64,000 nucleotides of DNA from the NCBI GenBank assembly GCA_964392775.1, contig CAYMRD010000001.1, forward strand, positions 124,001 through 188,000. The letters run 5' to 3'. The notes beneath the pieces are model-generated. The model worked only from the letters and a program-made list of their open reading frames with translations, was not told where the DNA came from and did not search any database. Below, piece after piece: positions 7,867-16,783 of this stretch. The translations under genes were made by a program, and so were the position numbers. How positions within the stretch are numbered: the first letter of the stretch is position 1; every line of letters begins with the position of its first letter. Source of the DNA: UKL13-3 sp964392775 (lineage in GTDB: Bacteria; Bacteroidota; Bacteroidia; UKL13-3).

Positions 7867-10653
7867 CTATTCTATAATCAATTTGATTGTGTTACTATCC
7901 GTGAAAATAAAATACATTCCCGCTTTTATTTCGCGAACGTTGTAAGTCCCGTCTTCCGGGATTTGCATCAATGTTTTGCCTGTGATGTCTATAATTCTTG
8001 CACCATTTGCAGGAATGTTTTTTAGTGTAATTTCATTGTTTGCAGGATTAGGAAAAACAATTAGCTGTTGGTTATTAATTATTAATTGACGATTTATCGC
8101 AATAATTTTTGAATAATCAAATTTGCCATCAAAATCTGTTTGTTTAATTCTGTAATAAACAACAGTTGTATTCAATGGATTTTTATCCATAAAGGTATAG
8201 TTACTAATGATTGCAGTATTTCCTGCGCCTTTTACTTTGCCTATTGAAGAAAAATAAACTTCATCAGCAGAGCGTTCAATGTCAAAATACTCATTATTGA
8301 CTTCCGATGCTGTTTGCCATAAAACTTTTACATCTTCATTTTCATAAAATGCTTTTACCTCAAGCCATTTCACAGGGAGCACTGCCTGTGGAATTATATC
8401 TGTTTTACGTGTTCCTTGTAGTTGGTAAGAACTTGCCGTTGTACAGCCATTTGTTGGGCTTGAACAAAATTGAATTAGGATTCCTTGAAAGTCAAATGTA
8501 TCTACGGGAATTGCCAATGCAGGAGCATCATCAATTTCAGTATCGACAGATGCTACTATGCGTAATACTGTTGAATCATTCGGATTTGCTGCATTCCAAA
8601 CTTTGTAGTTTGTACTTGCCGTGAAATTTCCAGTACCGTTAATTTTTAAGTTGTTGATACGAATTAATTCACTTTCGTAAGCCTCAGGATTTGCTAACAA
8701 TTGTTGTATTGTTAATGTTTGTACACTTGGCAATGGGCGGTTTGATGCAATTTTAATTACAGTATTTGTGTCATTGTATGCTCCGTTTGCTAATTGGATT
8801 TGTGCATAGTTATTGTATTCATTTCTTGGTCCAACTACTATCACGCTATCGCCCTCTTTCAATTTCTCTACTGTGATTGAATCAACCATAGCACCGCTTG
8901 CTTGACGAATGCCAATTGCGCCTGTTGCATCTTGAATATAAATAAATCTACCATAAGCGCGTGTGATAATACCGCGTGTACGAACGGTTTCTTGTGTAGT
9001 AATTGCGCGAACATTTGCAATTGTTTTAATTGCTGAATAGTTTGCTCCCTGAAATTCATACGCTCCTATGTCATACTGGTTGTTACAGGGTCGCTGGTTG
9101 CCTTCAAAATCATCTGTCAGACTTACAACCTTGCCGGTATCAATACAAGGGGAAGTCGCCTGAAGATGAAAGTCTCCGGCTGTAGGGTTAACAAATTCAG
9201 GGTTTATAAAAATACAATTGGTAAGGGTAGCATTAGTCATATTTCCCTGAGTAAAATTGTTACCGTATATGCAACAATTCTCAAAGTTCAGCAATGTGGG
9301 TTGCGAAGATGCCCAGTGAGTGGGTTGTAATTCGTATTTCTTATACCCGCTAATAATGCAATTGATTAATGTGTTGCCATTATTCGCACGCTGATTCGTT
9401 ACGAATGAGCTATTGATGTTTGTGTCGGTGATTGCAAAAGTGCAATTGATTATTTTGTTGGAATCGGCTGCATAGCTTCCACCGGAAGTGCCCATATAGT
9501 ACGAGAGAGAAATACCCACAGGACAATCTTTGAACAGACAATTTGAAAAGATCTTATGAATGGCAGAACGAGGATATCCGGGAACAGAAAGTGTATCCAT
9601 ATAAAAAACAATAGGTGCTGCATGTGCTTCGGCTGTCCAATTATTGCCATTTATTTCAATTTTTTCAAACAAATTGCTTTTTCCGGATGATATATGTATG
9701 CCTCCATTGGTACTTTTTAATTTGGTAAAATGATTATTAGTCGTTTCCGGACCTCTGATTAGTACAAGCTGACCGACATTTTCATTTATGCAATTTCTGA
9801 TGGTATTATTATTGGTTGAGGCGGTACCGTAAGTAATGAATGAATAGCCATGTCCGGTATGTGTGAGATTTCCAACTCTCTCAACATGGCAATATTCCAA
9901 CACGTTTCCGGTTGATATTGCGTTGTTCAAACTGGACATGTATATATAATAATCGGTACTTGAGTATTGAGTGCTGTTGTCATCACAAAACACGCTGCAT
10001 TTACTTATCAGGTTGCCAGTAGAGATACCATTACCGCTACTATACACTTTAATGCCCTCGGCAGCAGAATTATATACGAAGCAATACTTTATTGTGCTGT
10101 TAGAAGAATTTCCTATACTTATACCGTAACCATTATAGTAAACGCTTGTGTTGCCTAAATAAGCAACCACTATGTTTTCTATTTCCGTATTCTGACCTCC
10201 CCATACATCAATAGCATGCTGGTAATTAAGTATGTGAAAATTTTTTATTTTCACGTGTTGTTGATAAAGTTTAATTGCTGTGCCAGACACAGCTCTGTTT
10301 ACTCCATTCAGTGTTGGAAAATCAGCACTGTAATTTCCAGTAGTATAGGCGGCAATAGAGGTTGGAATGGCTGATGAATCAATGCCACCAATAGTGTTTT
10401 TATAGCCGATAAACTGTATCGGGTTTGTGGCAGTTCCCGAGTTCTGGAATTCGAGATTTAATGCTCCGTAATTTCCGGTTTTTACCCATACGGTATCGCC
10501 CGCTACAGCATTTGCCACAGCAAAGGTTAGGCTTCCGGGTGCATTGATATTGGTAGAAAGCAGGGCAGCACCTCCGGGGGCTACATAGTAAACCTGCGTA
10601 TAAGCGGTAATCGCTGTCAACAGGATTAAAGTGGTAGTGTAAATTCTTTTCAT
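7867..10653 (-). CDS. T9SS-secreted right-handed beta-helix protein
   Basis: A 928-residue surface protein. The signal peptide (MKRIYTTTLILLTAITAYTQ) is followed by a parallel beta-helix of about residues 25-530 with many short NNxIxNC-like turns (for example NNTIRNCINENV). A choice-of-anchor Q-like tail holds SPCIDTGK and YDIGAYEFQG. Residues about 540-760 form an OB-fold-like region (ETVRTRGIITRAYGRFIYIQ). The end is the T9SS type A sorting domain (VFPNPANNEITLKNI, GMYFIF, IKLIIE). It is probably exported by the type IX system and anchored at the cell surface. The ATG lies only 23 bases from the end of an IS5 remnant, so its original promoter may have been replaced. Confidence 0.85.
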   Translation of the reverse strand: MKRIYTTTLILLTAITAYTQVYYVAPGGAALLSTNINAPGSLTFAVANAVAGDTVWVKTGNYGALNLEFQNSGTATNPIQFIGYKNTIGGIDSSAIPTSIAAYTTGNYSADFPTLNGVNRAVSGTAIKLYQQHVKIKNFHILNYQHAIDVWGGQNTEIENIVVAYLGNTSVYYNGYGISIGNSSNSTIKYCFVYNSAAEGIKVYSSGNGISTGNLISKCSVFCDDNSTQYSSTDYYIYMSSLNNAISTGNVLEYCHVERVGNLTHTGHGYSFITYGTASTNNNTIRNCINENVGQLVLIRGPETTNNHFTKLKSTNGGIHISSGKSNLFEKIEINGNNWTAEAHAAPIVFYMDTLSVPGYPRSAIHKIFSNCLFKDCPVGISLSYYMGTSGGSYAADSNKIINCTFAITDTNINSSFVTNQRANNGNTLINCIISGYKKYELQPTHWASSQPTLLNFENCCIYGNNFTQGNMTNATLTNCIFINPEFVNPTAGDFHLQATSPCIDTGKVVSLTDDFEGNQRPCNNQYDIGAYEFQGANYSAIKTIANVRAITTQETVRTRGIITRAYGRFIYIQDATGAIGIRQASGAMVDSITVEKLKEGDSVIVVGPRNEYNNYAQIQLANGAYNDTNTVIKIASNRPLPSVQTLTIQQLLANPEAYESELIRINNLKINGTGNFTASTNYKVWNAANPNDSTVLRIVASVDTEIDDAPALAIPVDTFDFQGILIQFCSSPTNGCTTASSYQLQGTRKTDIIPQAVLPVKWLEVKAFYENEDVKVLWQTASEVNNEYFDIERSADEVYFSSIGKVKGAGNTAIISNYTFMDKNPLNTTVVYYRIKQTDFDGKFDYSKIIAINRQLIINNQQLIVFPNPANNEITLKNIPANGARIIDITGKTLMQIPEDGTYNVREIKAGMYFIFTDSNTIKLIIE

Positions 10654-10676
10654 CTTGTTATGTCGTTTAATTTGTT

Positions 10677-10985
10677 AGAGCCTGTTCATAATCTATTGAG
10701 TAGAACTCTGAGGAATGCCATCACAACAAACTGTAAGCTGTTATTTATTTTTCGCTCGCAATTTTTCCAAAGCCTTCTACATTTTTCCAGCCATCCGAAC
10801 GAACGCTCAACCACCCATCTTTTGGGCAGAACTGTAAAGGTGTGTAACTCATTTCGTTTTACGACTTCAACGTTTGCATCAATTAACCTTTCTACCTCAT
10901 TTGCAAGTTTTTCACCACTATATCCACCATCAACAATTACAATGACAATCGATATTTTCTCCGGACACTATGTTTTCAATTAATC
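10677..10985 (-). mobile_element. Truncated IS5-family insertion sequence
   Basis: The left edge AGAGCCTGTTCATAATC (10677-10693) looks like a terminal repeat. It overlaps the end of a transposase reading frame on the minus strand. Only the C-terminal third of the transposase is left; the other end of the element is not seen before the next gene stops at 10996. The element is therefore an old, 5'-truncated remnant and cannot move by itself. Confidence 0.75.
10686..10967 (-). pseudogene. IS5-type transposase, C-terminal remnant
   Basis: On the minus strand an open stretch of 94 codons ends at 10686. It reads VIVDGGYSGEKL, then VVKRNELHTFTVLPKRWVVE, RSFGWLEKCRRLWKNCERKI and ends FLRVLLNRL. This is the DDE transposase C terminus of IS5-like elements (IS4/IS5 superfamily): the last catalytic Asp lies in IVDGGYSG and the Glu in WVVERSFGWL. 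An in-frame TAG lies just upstream, and the N-terminal two thirds are missing. Not functional. Confidence 0.85.
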
Positions 10986-10995
10986 TCACTGACAA

Positions 10996-12132
10996 TTAAG
11001 GTAACACAGTAGTAGCTTTCAGATCTACATCCCTCCACCATGTTTGTTTAGGAAGTTCTCTTCCCAATACTACCGGTTCACCAATCAACGGTGTGGTGAT
11101 TGTTAATGCACCATTTTCGTTGGCTTTTAATAAGCGCTCAATGGGTTCGTTCCAGCCATGCAGGGCCAGTGAGAATTTTGCCCAATGCACCGGTAACAAT
11201 ACCTTGGTATTGATTTCGGTTGCAGCTTTATATGTTTCTTCGGGCGACATGTGAATAAGAGGCCAGTCTGCTCCGTATTGCCCACATTCGAGCATGGCAA
11301 TATCAAAAGGCCCCAACCGCTCGCCAATTTCTTTAAAGTGCGTATCGTATCCACTGTCGCCACCGGCTAATATTTTAGTGCCTTTAACATTCAGTGCAAA
11401 TCCTGCCCATAAGGTTTTGGCTCTTACCAATCCTCTGCCCGAAAAATGACGGGCCGGAACGGCCGTGATTGTTACCGAATCGGTTCGGGTATATTCTTCC
11501 CACCAATCCAGTTCCACAATCTTGGTGGCCGGCACACCCCAGTCTTCCAAATGCTGCCCCACACCCAAAGCGGTATAAAACATTTTAATGCCTGGATGCA
11601 AAGTCTGAATGGTGCGGTAATCCAGATGGTCGTAATGGTCATGTGTGATGATGCAGATATCAATTGGAGGCATATCTTCCGCTTTGTATACATCGCTTCC
11701 TGCAAAAGCTTTTCCGAAAAAGGAAAAAGGAGAGGCATTGCCGCTCAAAACAGGATCCACCAAGATATTGAGTCCTTTTATTTTCATCAGATACGATGAA
11801 TGTCCGAACCACACAATCACCGGCAACGAATCATTGAGCGTTCGCAGATTGGTTTCGATGCTTGGTAATATTGCCGAAGGTTCGGTATTATCAGGTTTCT
11901 TTATAAAGTCTTTGGTGAGCTGCCAGTATGAAGCATCCTTGCGCATCACTTCAGTAGGATGCTGGTTTTGGAAACTTCCATCGCGGTAGTTAGGGGATTG
12001 TTCAACTTTCTCCAGACGTTTGCCCCTTGGATTTTTTCCATACACAGGTTGCTGAAGAACTAAAAAGGTGCCCAGTGTAAGCAAGGCTAAGGTGATTGTG
12101 GTCGCAAGCATAATGGTACGAGCTTTACTCAT
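10996..12132 (-). CDS. NAPE-PLD-like metallo-beta-lactamase hydrolase
   Basis: A 378-residue protein with one N-terminal membrane segment or uncleaved signal (residues about 8-28, TIMLATTITLALLTLGTFLV). It is followed by a metallo-beta-lactamase fold. Zinc-binding motifs are visible: IVWFGHSSYLMK, ILVDPVLSG, the core ITHDHYDHLD, PARHFSGRG, AGGDSGYD and the late PVHWAKFSL. The pattern SHxSxxL with THxHxDHLD and HFSGRG is that of the N-acyl-phosphatidylethanolamine phospholipase D/UlaG-like group, so a lipid or phosphodiester substrate is possible. It likely acts at the inner membrane facing the periplasm. The true substrate is not known. Confidence 0.85.
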   Translation of the reverse strand: MSKARTIMLATTITLALLTLGTFLVLQQPVYGKNPRGKRLEKVEQSPNYRDGSFQNQHPTEVMRKDASYWQLTKDFIKKPDNTEPSAILPSIETNLRTLNDSLPVIVWFGHSSYLMKIKGLNILVDPVLSGNASPFSFFGKAFAGSDVYKAEDMPPIDICIITHDHYDHLDYRTIQTLHPGIKMFYTALGVGQHLEDWGVPATKIVELDWWEEYTRTDSVTITAVPARHFSGRGLVRAKTLWAGFALNVKGTKILAGGDSGYDTHFKEIGERLGPFDIAMLECGQYGADWPLIHMSPEETYKAATEINTKVLLPVHWAKFSLALHGWNEPIERLLKANENGALTITTPLIGEPVVLGRELPKQTWWRDVDLKATTVLP

Positions 12133-12213
12133 GGCAGCAAATGTATGATGGGATATGAAGCTACAAACAACGTATAGGTGAATGGAACAATTTTAACAGG
12201 TAAACCAACCAGA

Positions 12214-12750
12214 TTAGGGGTTGTTTTTGGTATAATGCAGCTGAACCAACCCTTGCGGGAATGATTTGCATGATACAAGGTTGAGCTTCTGACAGAGCTT
12301 GTGATCCGAAAAGAGTTTGACACCATCCCCAATCATAATGGGAATAATAGAGATAATCCATTCGTCAATCAGGTTGTGTTGCAAAAGCGTATGCAGCACC
12401 TGCGCTCCACCATCCACAAAAATATTTTTTCCGGCTTCCGACTTTAATTGTTCAATGAGCTTTTCGGGACCTTCGGTGTAGAATATGATTTCGGGTTCCG
12501 CAGGTTTCGGAGTGCGTGTAATCACGTAGGTTTGGCGGCCTTTATGCGGATTGCCAATGCCAAATGTTTGTACTTTGTTATATGTTTTGCGGCCCAGTAT
12601 CACTGTATCCACTCCGGCAATAAACGAGTCGTATCCGTAGTCTTCTCCGGGTTGGGGTTCCACGGTATCCAGAAAGGAAATATCATCATTGGGGCCTGCA
12701 ATATAGCCGTCTAAGCTGCAGGCGATAAATACCATTATTTTACGGGACAT
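12214..12750 (-). CDS. Dihydrofolate reductase-fold protein (RibD C-terminal type)
   Basis: A 178-residue cytoplasmic protein of the RibD C-terminal/YyaP family. It has IMVFIACSLDGYIAGPNDDI at the N terminus, VDTVILGRKTYNKV, the nucleotide-binding strand QTYVITRTPK, and the NADPH-binding motif KNIFVDGGAQVLHTLL. It ends with DEWIISIIPIMIGDG. The fold is that of dihydrofolate reductase, and such stand-alone proteins are probably NAD(P)H-dependent reductases of uncertain substrate. It lies downstream of the ChaA-like gene on the same strand with a 180-bp gap. Confidence 0.88.
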   Translation of the reverse strand: MSRKIMVFIACSLDGYIAGPNDDISFLDTVEPQPGEDYGYDSFIAGVDTVILGRKTYNKVQTFGIGNPHKGRQTYVITRTPKPAEPEIIFYTEGPEKLIEQLKSEAGKNIFVDGGAQVLHTLLQHNLIDEWIISIIPIMIGDGVKLFSDHKLCQKLNLVSCKSFPQGLVQLHYTKNNP

Positions 12751-12932
12751 AGAGTTTAGTTTTCTGTTGCTCCCGCATCTGCCGTAGATGACGAGGAATA
12801 ATTTATCAGGCTAAGATAATGAAACTGCGGAAATGAAAAGATCTGATCCGGTGAAATAACGGCAATAGCTGTTGACGGCCGTTACTTGCAGTGTTTTTTG
12901 TCGTTTGTTCTGCCGTTGTCCGGGTAAGTTTG

Positions 12933-14042
12933 TCACGGGTAAACAATCAGGTAAATAAATGCTGTTAAATTTACAAGTAATACCGTTCCATAAACCAGAT
13001 TACTTCGTCCGCTATTAAGTGATAGCATTACTGTAAGGACAGAAAGCATCAATAGTATGATAGAAAGATAATCAAGACCAAGAATAATTTGGATGTCGTA
13101 AAAATGACAGACAACCGAAACCGCAGGAATGGTTAGTCCAATACTCGCCAATGCAGAACCTAAAGCTAAATTCAGACTTGTTTGCAGCTTGTTGTTTTTT
13201 GCTGCAATTATGGCTGCTATTCCTTCAGGAAGTAATATAATGAAAGCTATTACTATGCCTACCAATGTTTTTGGCAGATTATAACCGGTAATTATTTTCT
13301 CGATACTGGGCGACAGTGTTTTAGCAAGCAGAACCACAATCGTCAAACTTATCAAAAGAAAAATCACACTTGTAACAAGTGAACGGTTTGTAACAAGTGA
13401 TTTGGCAGACTTTTCAGTGTCTTGTTTTGTTGTTAGAAAATATTCTCGGTGTCGGACAGTCTGGGCCAAAATGAATGAAGCATAGATTAGGATACAGGCA
13501 ACAGATGCAAAAAGCAGTTGAGATGAAGAATAGTAAGGGCCGGCTATACTTTTGGTAAATGTGGGAAGTACGAGAGAAAACACAATGATTGAAACTAGCG
13601 ATACTAACGCTATGTTCACAGAGTGCTTTGAAAAAGTCTGTTCGTGATGTTTAAGTCCGCCAATGAAAAGGCATAACCCAACAATACCATTTAAAATAAG
13701 CATCGTTGCGGCATAAACTGTGTCACGAGCTAAGTATATTGCTTCATTACCACCTGAAATCATCAGTGAAACAATTACAGATACTTCAATAATTGTAATT
13801 GCCACGGCTAAAATTATTGTTCCATAAGGTTCTCCAACCCTGTGTGCAATAATCTCTGAATGGTGAACAGCAGACATAACTGAACCGATGAGAAGAATAC
13901 CAGCTAAGATTTGGTAGAATACACTGTCATGAATATAGCCTGAAAAGAAAAGCAGGCACGCCAATAAAGGCAGAGAGATAGTCCATTGGTATAATAGTTT
14001 CATTGCCTGCGAATGTAGTTGTTTTGTTGTGGTTTCGGACAT
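12933..14042 (-). CDS. chaA: ChaA-type calcium/sodium:proton antiporter
   Basis: A 369-residue inner-membrane protein with about 11 hydrophobic segments, the usual size for ChaA/CaCA-family antiporters. Two inverted repeats each carry an acidic ion-binding motif: VGEPYGTIILAVAITIIEVS near residue 80-100 and LLPEGIAAIIAAKNN near residue 270-285, followed by LNLALGSALASIGLTIPAV. It exchanges Ca2+ or Na+ for protons to control cytoplasmic ion levels. The N terminus is cytoplasmic and histidine-containing (HHSEIIAHR). It has its own upstream gap; no neighbouring gene is functionally tied to it. Confidence 0.88.
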   Translation of the reverse strand: MSETTTKQLHSQAMKLLYQWTISLPLLACLLFFSGYIHDSVFYQILAGILLIGSVMSAVHHSEIIAHRVGEPYGTIILAVAITIIEVSVIVSLMISGGNEAIYLARDTVYAATMLILNGIVGLCLFIGGLKHHEQTFSKHSVNIALVSLVSIIVFSLVLPTFTKSIAGPYYSSSQLLFASVACILIYASFILAQTVRHREYFLTTKQDTEKSAKSLVTNRSLVTSVIFLLISLTIVVLLAKTLSPSIEKIITGYNLPKTLVGIVIAFIILLPEGIAAIIAAKNNKLQTSLNLALGSALASIGLTIPAVSVVCHFYDIQIILGLDYLSIILLMLSVLTVMLSLNSGRSNLVYGTVLLVNLTAFIYLIVYP

Positions 14043-14498
14043 TCTTCCTTGCCTGCTTGATTATTGCGGGTTGATTGTTGAGTCGTTACGTTATTTTACA
14101 GGCAAACTGGAAACTTCTGACCGATAACAGAGGACATTCTTCCTTGTCAATTGCCACTGAATCCGTTCTCGACACAAACTCCAGACACAAACCCTCCCAG
14201 AGTTCACTTGAATTGACTCCTCGTACTGCGTAGCAGAACTCTGAGCCTCTGCTTCTCTGTGGTGGACTTTGCGTATTTGCACTTTATGTAATTATTCTAC
14301 ATTAAACTGTTCTCGATATAAACGCTTACGCACATACTTCCTAATGTTCCCTCGAACTGACTTTTCGTTCACCGAAGCTTCAGCGCAGGTGAAGTAATCT
14401 GTGCCAGTCTGTGGCGGTTGTTATAAAAGTATTTTCTTACAGCCATGCCGCGAAGCAGTGTTTTTTGTGAGCTATTTATACAAAATCAAAAAATCCCC
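14043..14498. other. Gene-free spacer with dispersed repeat copy
   Basis: No gene is seen. Segment 14311-14349 (AACGCTTACGCAC core) is a copy, in reverse orientation, of the element at 3753-3802. Other parts resemble the intergenic family near 3.4 and 19.9 kb only weakly. The last bases run into the riboswitch promoter. Confidence 0.55.
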
Positions 14499-14506
14499 TA
14501 GATTTG
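14475..14506 (+). promoter_or_regulatory. Promoter of the cobalamin riboswitch transcript
   Basis: TAGATTTG at 14499-14506 is a perfect TAnnTTTG -7 element. TTTA at 14475-14478 lies 20 bases upstream as a weak -33 element. The predicted start falls a few bases before the first conserved base of the riboswitch aptamer (14517). Confidence 0.65.
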
Positions 14507-14516
14507 CCCACGTTTA

Positions 14517-14781
14517 AGGTTCCCGAATTCATGTTCGGGATTAAAAGGGAAACAGGTGTAAATCCTGTACAGTTCCCGCTGCTGTAAACACCCAAGGGGA
14601 AAATTCGAATAAAGAAAATTCGAAATCCGAAACTAGTCGCGAGTTATACTCCTTCTTCTTTTCGAATTTCGGGATTTGAATTTCGAATTTCTTCAAGAGT
14701 TTTTTGGTTCTGCAACGTCACTGTCAGCCTAAGGTTGATGGGAAGACAAACCAAAAAGGTGTAAGTCAGAAGACCTGCCGT
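14517..14781 (+). promoter_or_regulatory. Cobalamin riboswitch
   Basis: The aptamer core is recognisable. A hairpin TCCCGAA/TTCGGGA (14521-14540) is followed by GGTGTAAATCCTGTACAG and CCCGCTGCTGT. The later CACTGTCAGCCTAAGG, GATGGGAAGAC and AGTCAGAAGACCTGCC elements form the classic B12 box. A 90-base A/T-rich insert (about 14600-14694) separates the two halves and forms its own long hairpin. The switch lies 116 bases upstream of the btuB start, so it controls the B12 uptake transcript: B12 binding would lower expression. The expression platform type (terminator or ribosome-site masking) is not clear from sequence alone. Confidence 0.92.
14601..14693 (+). repeat. A/T-rich hairpin insert in the riboswitch
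   Basis: AAATTCGAATAAAGAAAATT and the following bases pair with the reverse complement of the segment starting TTCGAATTTCGGGATTTGAA at 14661. Together they form a long imperfect stem inside a variable peripheral region of the cobalamin riboswitch. The rest of the aptamer is conserved, so the insert is tolerated. Confidence 0.7.
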
Positions 14782-14896
14782 AAACATTTGTATCCAGCTT
14801 TCGGGAGAAAGGCGAAGTGATTCGAGTTTTACAGCAGCTATTGCCTGCATCGAGTTTCTCACATTTTCCGGGTTGCTGAATGTTTAAAAAGCAATA

Positions 14897-16780
14897 ATGA
14901 AACATTACACGGTTTTTGTCTTCTGGGTATTATTGTCTGTTCAAGCCATGGCACAGCTGCAGGATACCATGCGCGTGGTGACCATAGAGGCTTCGCGTTT
15001 CCAGGGTTTTGCTTCGGGGAATAAAAACGCAGGCTTTGATTCAGTGGCTGCTCTCACGTTTCAAACCCAATCCATTGCCGCTTTGCTGGCTTCCCAAAGT
15101 CAGTTGTACGTTAAAAGTTATGGACCTGCACTGGCATCGGTTTCATTCAGGGGCAGCGGTGCCGCACATACAGCCGTATTGTGGCAGGGTTTTAACCTGC
15201 AAAGTCCCATGAACGGACAGGTAGATTTCTCGCTGCTTCAATCGGATATGAACGAGTCGGTAACAGTGCGATATGGAGGCAATGGAGCATTGTTTGGCAG
15301 CGGTGCTGTTGGAGGTGTGGTGCAGTTGCAATCGGGTGCGCATTATGATAGTGGCTTGCATGGTTCGGCCGGAGTGCAGGCTGGTAGTTTTGGTGCATTA
15401 CGTTATCAGGCTTCGTTAACTTATGGTACGCGCAACTGGTTTACACGTTTCAAGTATTTTGATGTGCAATCGGATAATGATTTTTCGTTTACCAATACAT
15501 CTCTGCCCGGTAAACCCATAGAGAAACAAACCAATGCGGCTGTGGCGCAAACGGGTTTCCTCAACGAACATTATTTTAAGTTATCGCCCCGTCAGCACCT
15601 CAATATCAATTTCTGGTATCAGTATGCCAACCGGCAGATTCCGCCTGTGATGAGTGTGCCACAATCGGGAGCCGCGCAGGTAGACGAATCATACCGAAGC
15701 ACTGCCGAGTGGAAATACTTAGGCAATAAGGTTACATGGATGGCCCGCACGGCATGGTTCCGAGAGGTGATTGATTATACCGACCCGGTTACGTTGGTGG
15801 CAGGATATAATCTGTGCAATAGCAGCATCAGCGAAGTGGAATCGAGGATGCAAATTTCCAATAATCATTCTGTAAATATCGGACTCAACCATACCTACGC
15901 TCATGCATTTTCGGATGGATATGGAGGATGGGTATCACAGCAGCGCACGGCTTTGTTTGCTTCGTATAAATGGGTGAATACAGCTAAAACATTAAGCGCT
16001 ACGGTGAGTGGTCGTCAGGAAGTGGCCGATGCGGTGGTGGTACCGTTTATTCCATCTCTGGGTGCTGAGTGGAAACCCAATAAGACGTGGAAAGTGTATG
16101 GAAATATTTCGCGCTCTTACCGTTTGCCAACACTCAACGAACGTTTTTGGGTATCGGCCCAAACGCAACCAACCGTGAAACCCGAATCGGGGTGGGGCGA
16201 AGAGCTGGGTACATCCGCGACAGCAGGTAAAAACAAGTTTACGATTACCGGAGGCCTCACTGCTTTTAATCGCCTAGTGCAAAACTGGATTGTGTGGCAA
16301 CCTGCCGGTTCGGGCTGGGCTCCACAAAATATAAAGGAAGTGTGGAGCCGTGGACTGGAAGGGGATGGTGGCGTTTTGTATAAACTCAGCAAAGTTGCTG
16401 TGTCGTATAAAATTCAGGCCAATTATATTTTGTCAACCAACAAAGCTTCGGCCATACCTAATGATGCTTCTGTTGATTGCCAGCTTATTTATGTACCCCG
16501 TCTCACACATCAACATCAGTTTATGGTAAGATTTACAACGTTTCATGTTGGATACCTGCACGCCTATACAGGCATGCGCTACACCACTTCCGATAACAAA
16601 CAATGGCTGAATGACTATGCCTTGGGAACGTTGGTGGCAGACAAAGTTTTCAAGTACAAACAAACATCATTTACGCTAACGGCACAGCTAAACAATTGCT
16701 GGGATATCACCTATCAGGCTATAGCCGACAGGCCCATGCCGGGACGTAATTTTTTAGTTTCAGGAACCATTAAATTTTAA
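14897..16780 (+). CDS. btuB: TonB-dependent receptor, BtuB-like (vitamin B12)
   Basis: A 627-residue outer-membrane receptor. The signal peptide (MKHYTVFVFWVLLSVQAMAQ) is followed by a plug domain at residues about 30-145 (VRGSGAAHTAVLWQG-like loop, LFGSGAVGGVVQLQSG) and a 22-strand barrel ending with the aromatic C-terminal strand (FLVSGTIKF). Strand motifs such as WSRGLEGDGGVLYKL and WKVYGNISRSYRLPTLNERF are typical of TonB barrels. It is shorter than SusC-type proteins and lacks an N-terminal CarboxypepD domain, as BtuB does. The cobalamin riboswitch directly upstream fixes the substrate as a corrinoid. The next gene follows after three bases, so they form an operon. Confidence 0.9.
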   Translation: MKHYTVFVFWVLLSVQAMAQLQDTMRVVTIEASRFQGFASGNKNAGFDSVAALTFQTQSIAALLASQSQLYVKSYGPALASVSFRGSGAAHTAVLWQGFNLQSPMNGQVDFSLLQSDMNESVTVRYGGNGALFGSGAVGGVVQLQSGAHYDSGLHGSAGVQAGSFGALRYQASLTYGTRNWFTRFKYFDVQSDNDFSFTNTSLPGKPIEKQTNAAVAQTGFLNEHYFKLSPRQHLNINFWYQYANRQIPPVMSVPQSGAAQVDESYRSTAEWKYLGNKVTWMARTAWFREVIDYTDPVTLVAGYNLCNSSISEVESRMQISNNHSVNIGLNHTYAHAFSDGYGGWVSQQRTALFASYKWVNTAKTLSATVSGRQEVADAVVVPFIPSLGAEWKPNKTWKVYGNISRSYRLPTLNERFWVSAQTQPTVKPESGWGEELGTSATAGKNKFTITGGLTAFNRLVQNWIVWQPAGSGWAPQNIKEVWSRGLEGDGGVLYKLSKVAVSYKIQANYILSTNKASAIPNDASVDCQLIYVPRLTHQHQFMVRFTTFHVGYLHAYTGMRYTTSDNKQWLNDYALGTLVADKVFKYKQTSFTLTAQLNNCWDITYQAIADRPMPGRNFLVSGTIKF

Positions 16781-16783
16781 AAT

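Noticed and set aside
6836..10653. A restriction-modification or defence island around YhcG
   Set aside because: No methylase, specificity subunit or helicase is present; the neighbour is a surface protein.
10660..10983. Plus-strand open frame over the IS remnant
   Set aside because: It is the complement of a clear transposase C terminus on the minus strand, so it is not a gene.
14644..14862. Open reading frame on the minus strand inside the riboswitch region
   Set aside because: It runs antisense through conserved riboswitch elements and has no protein-like composition; it is a chance frame.
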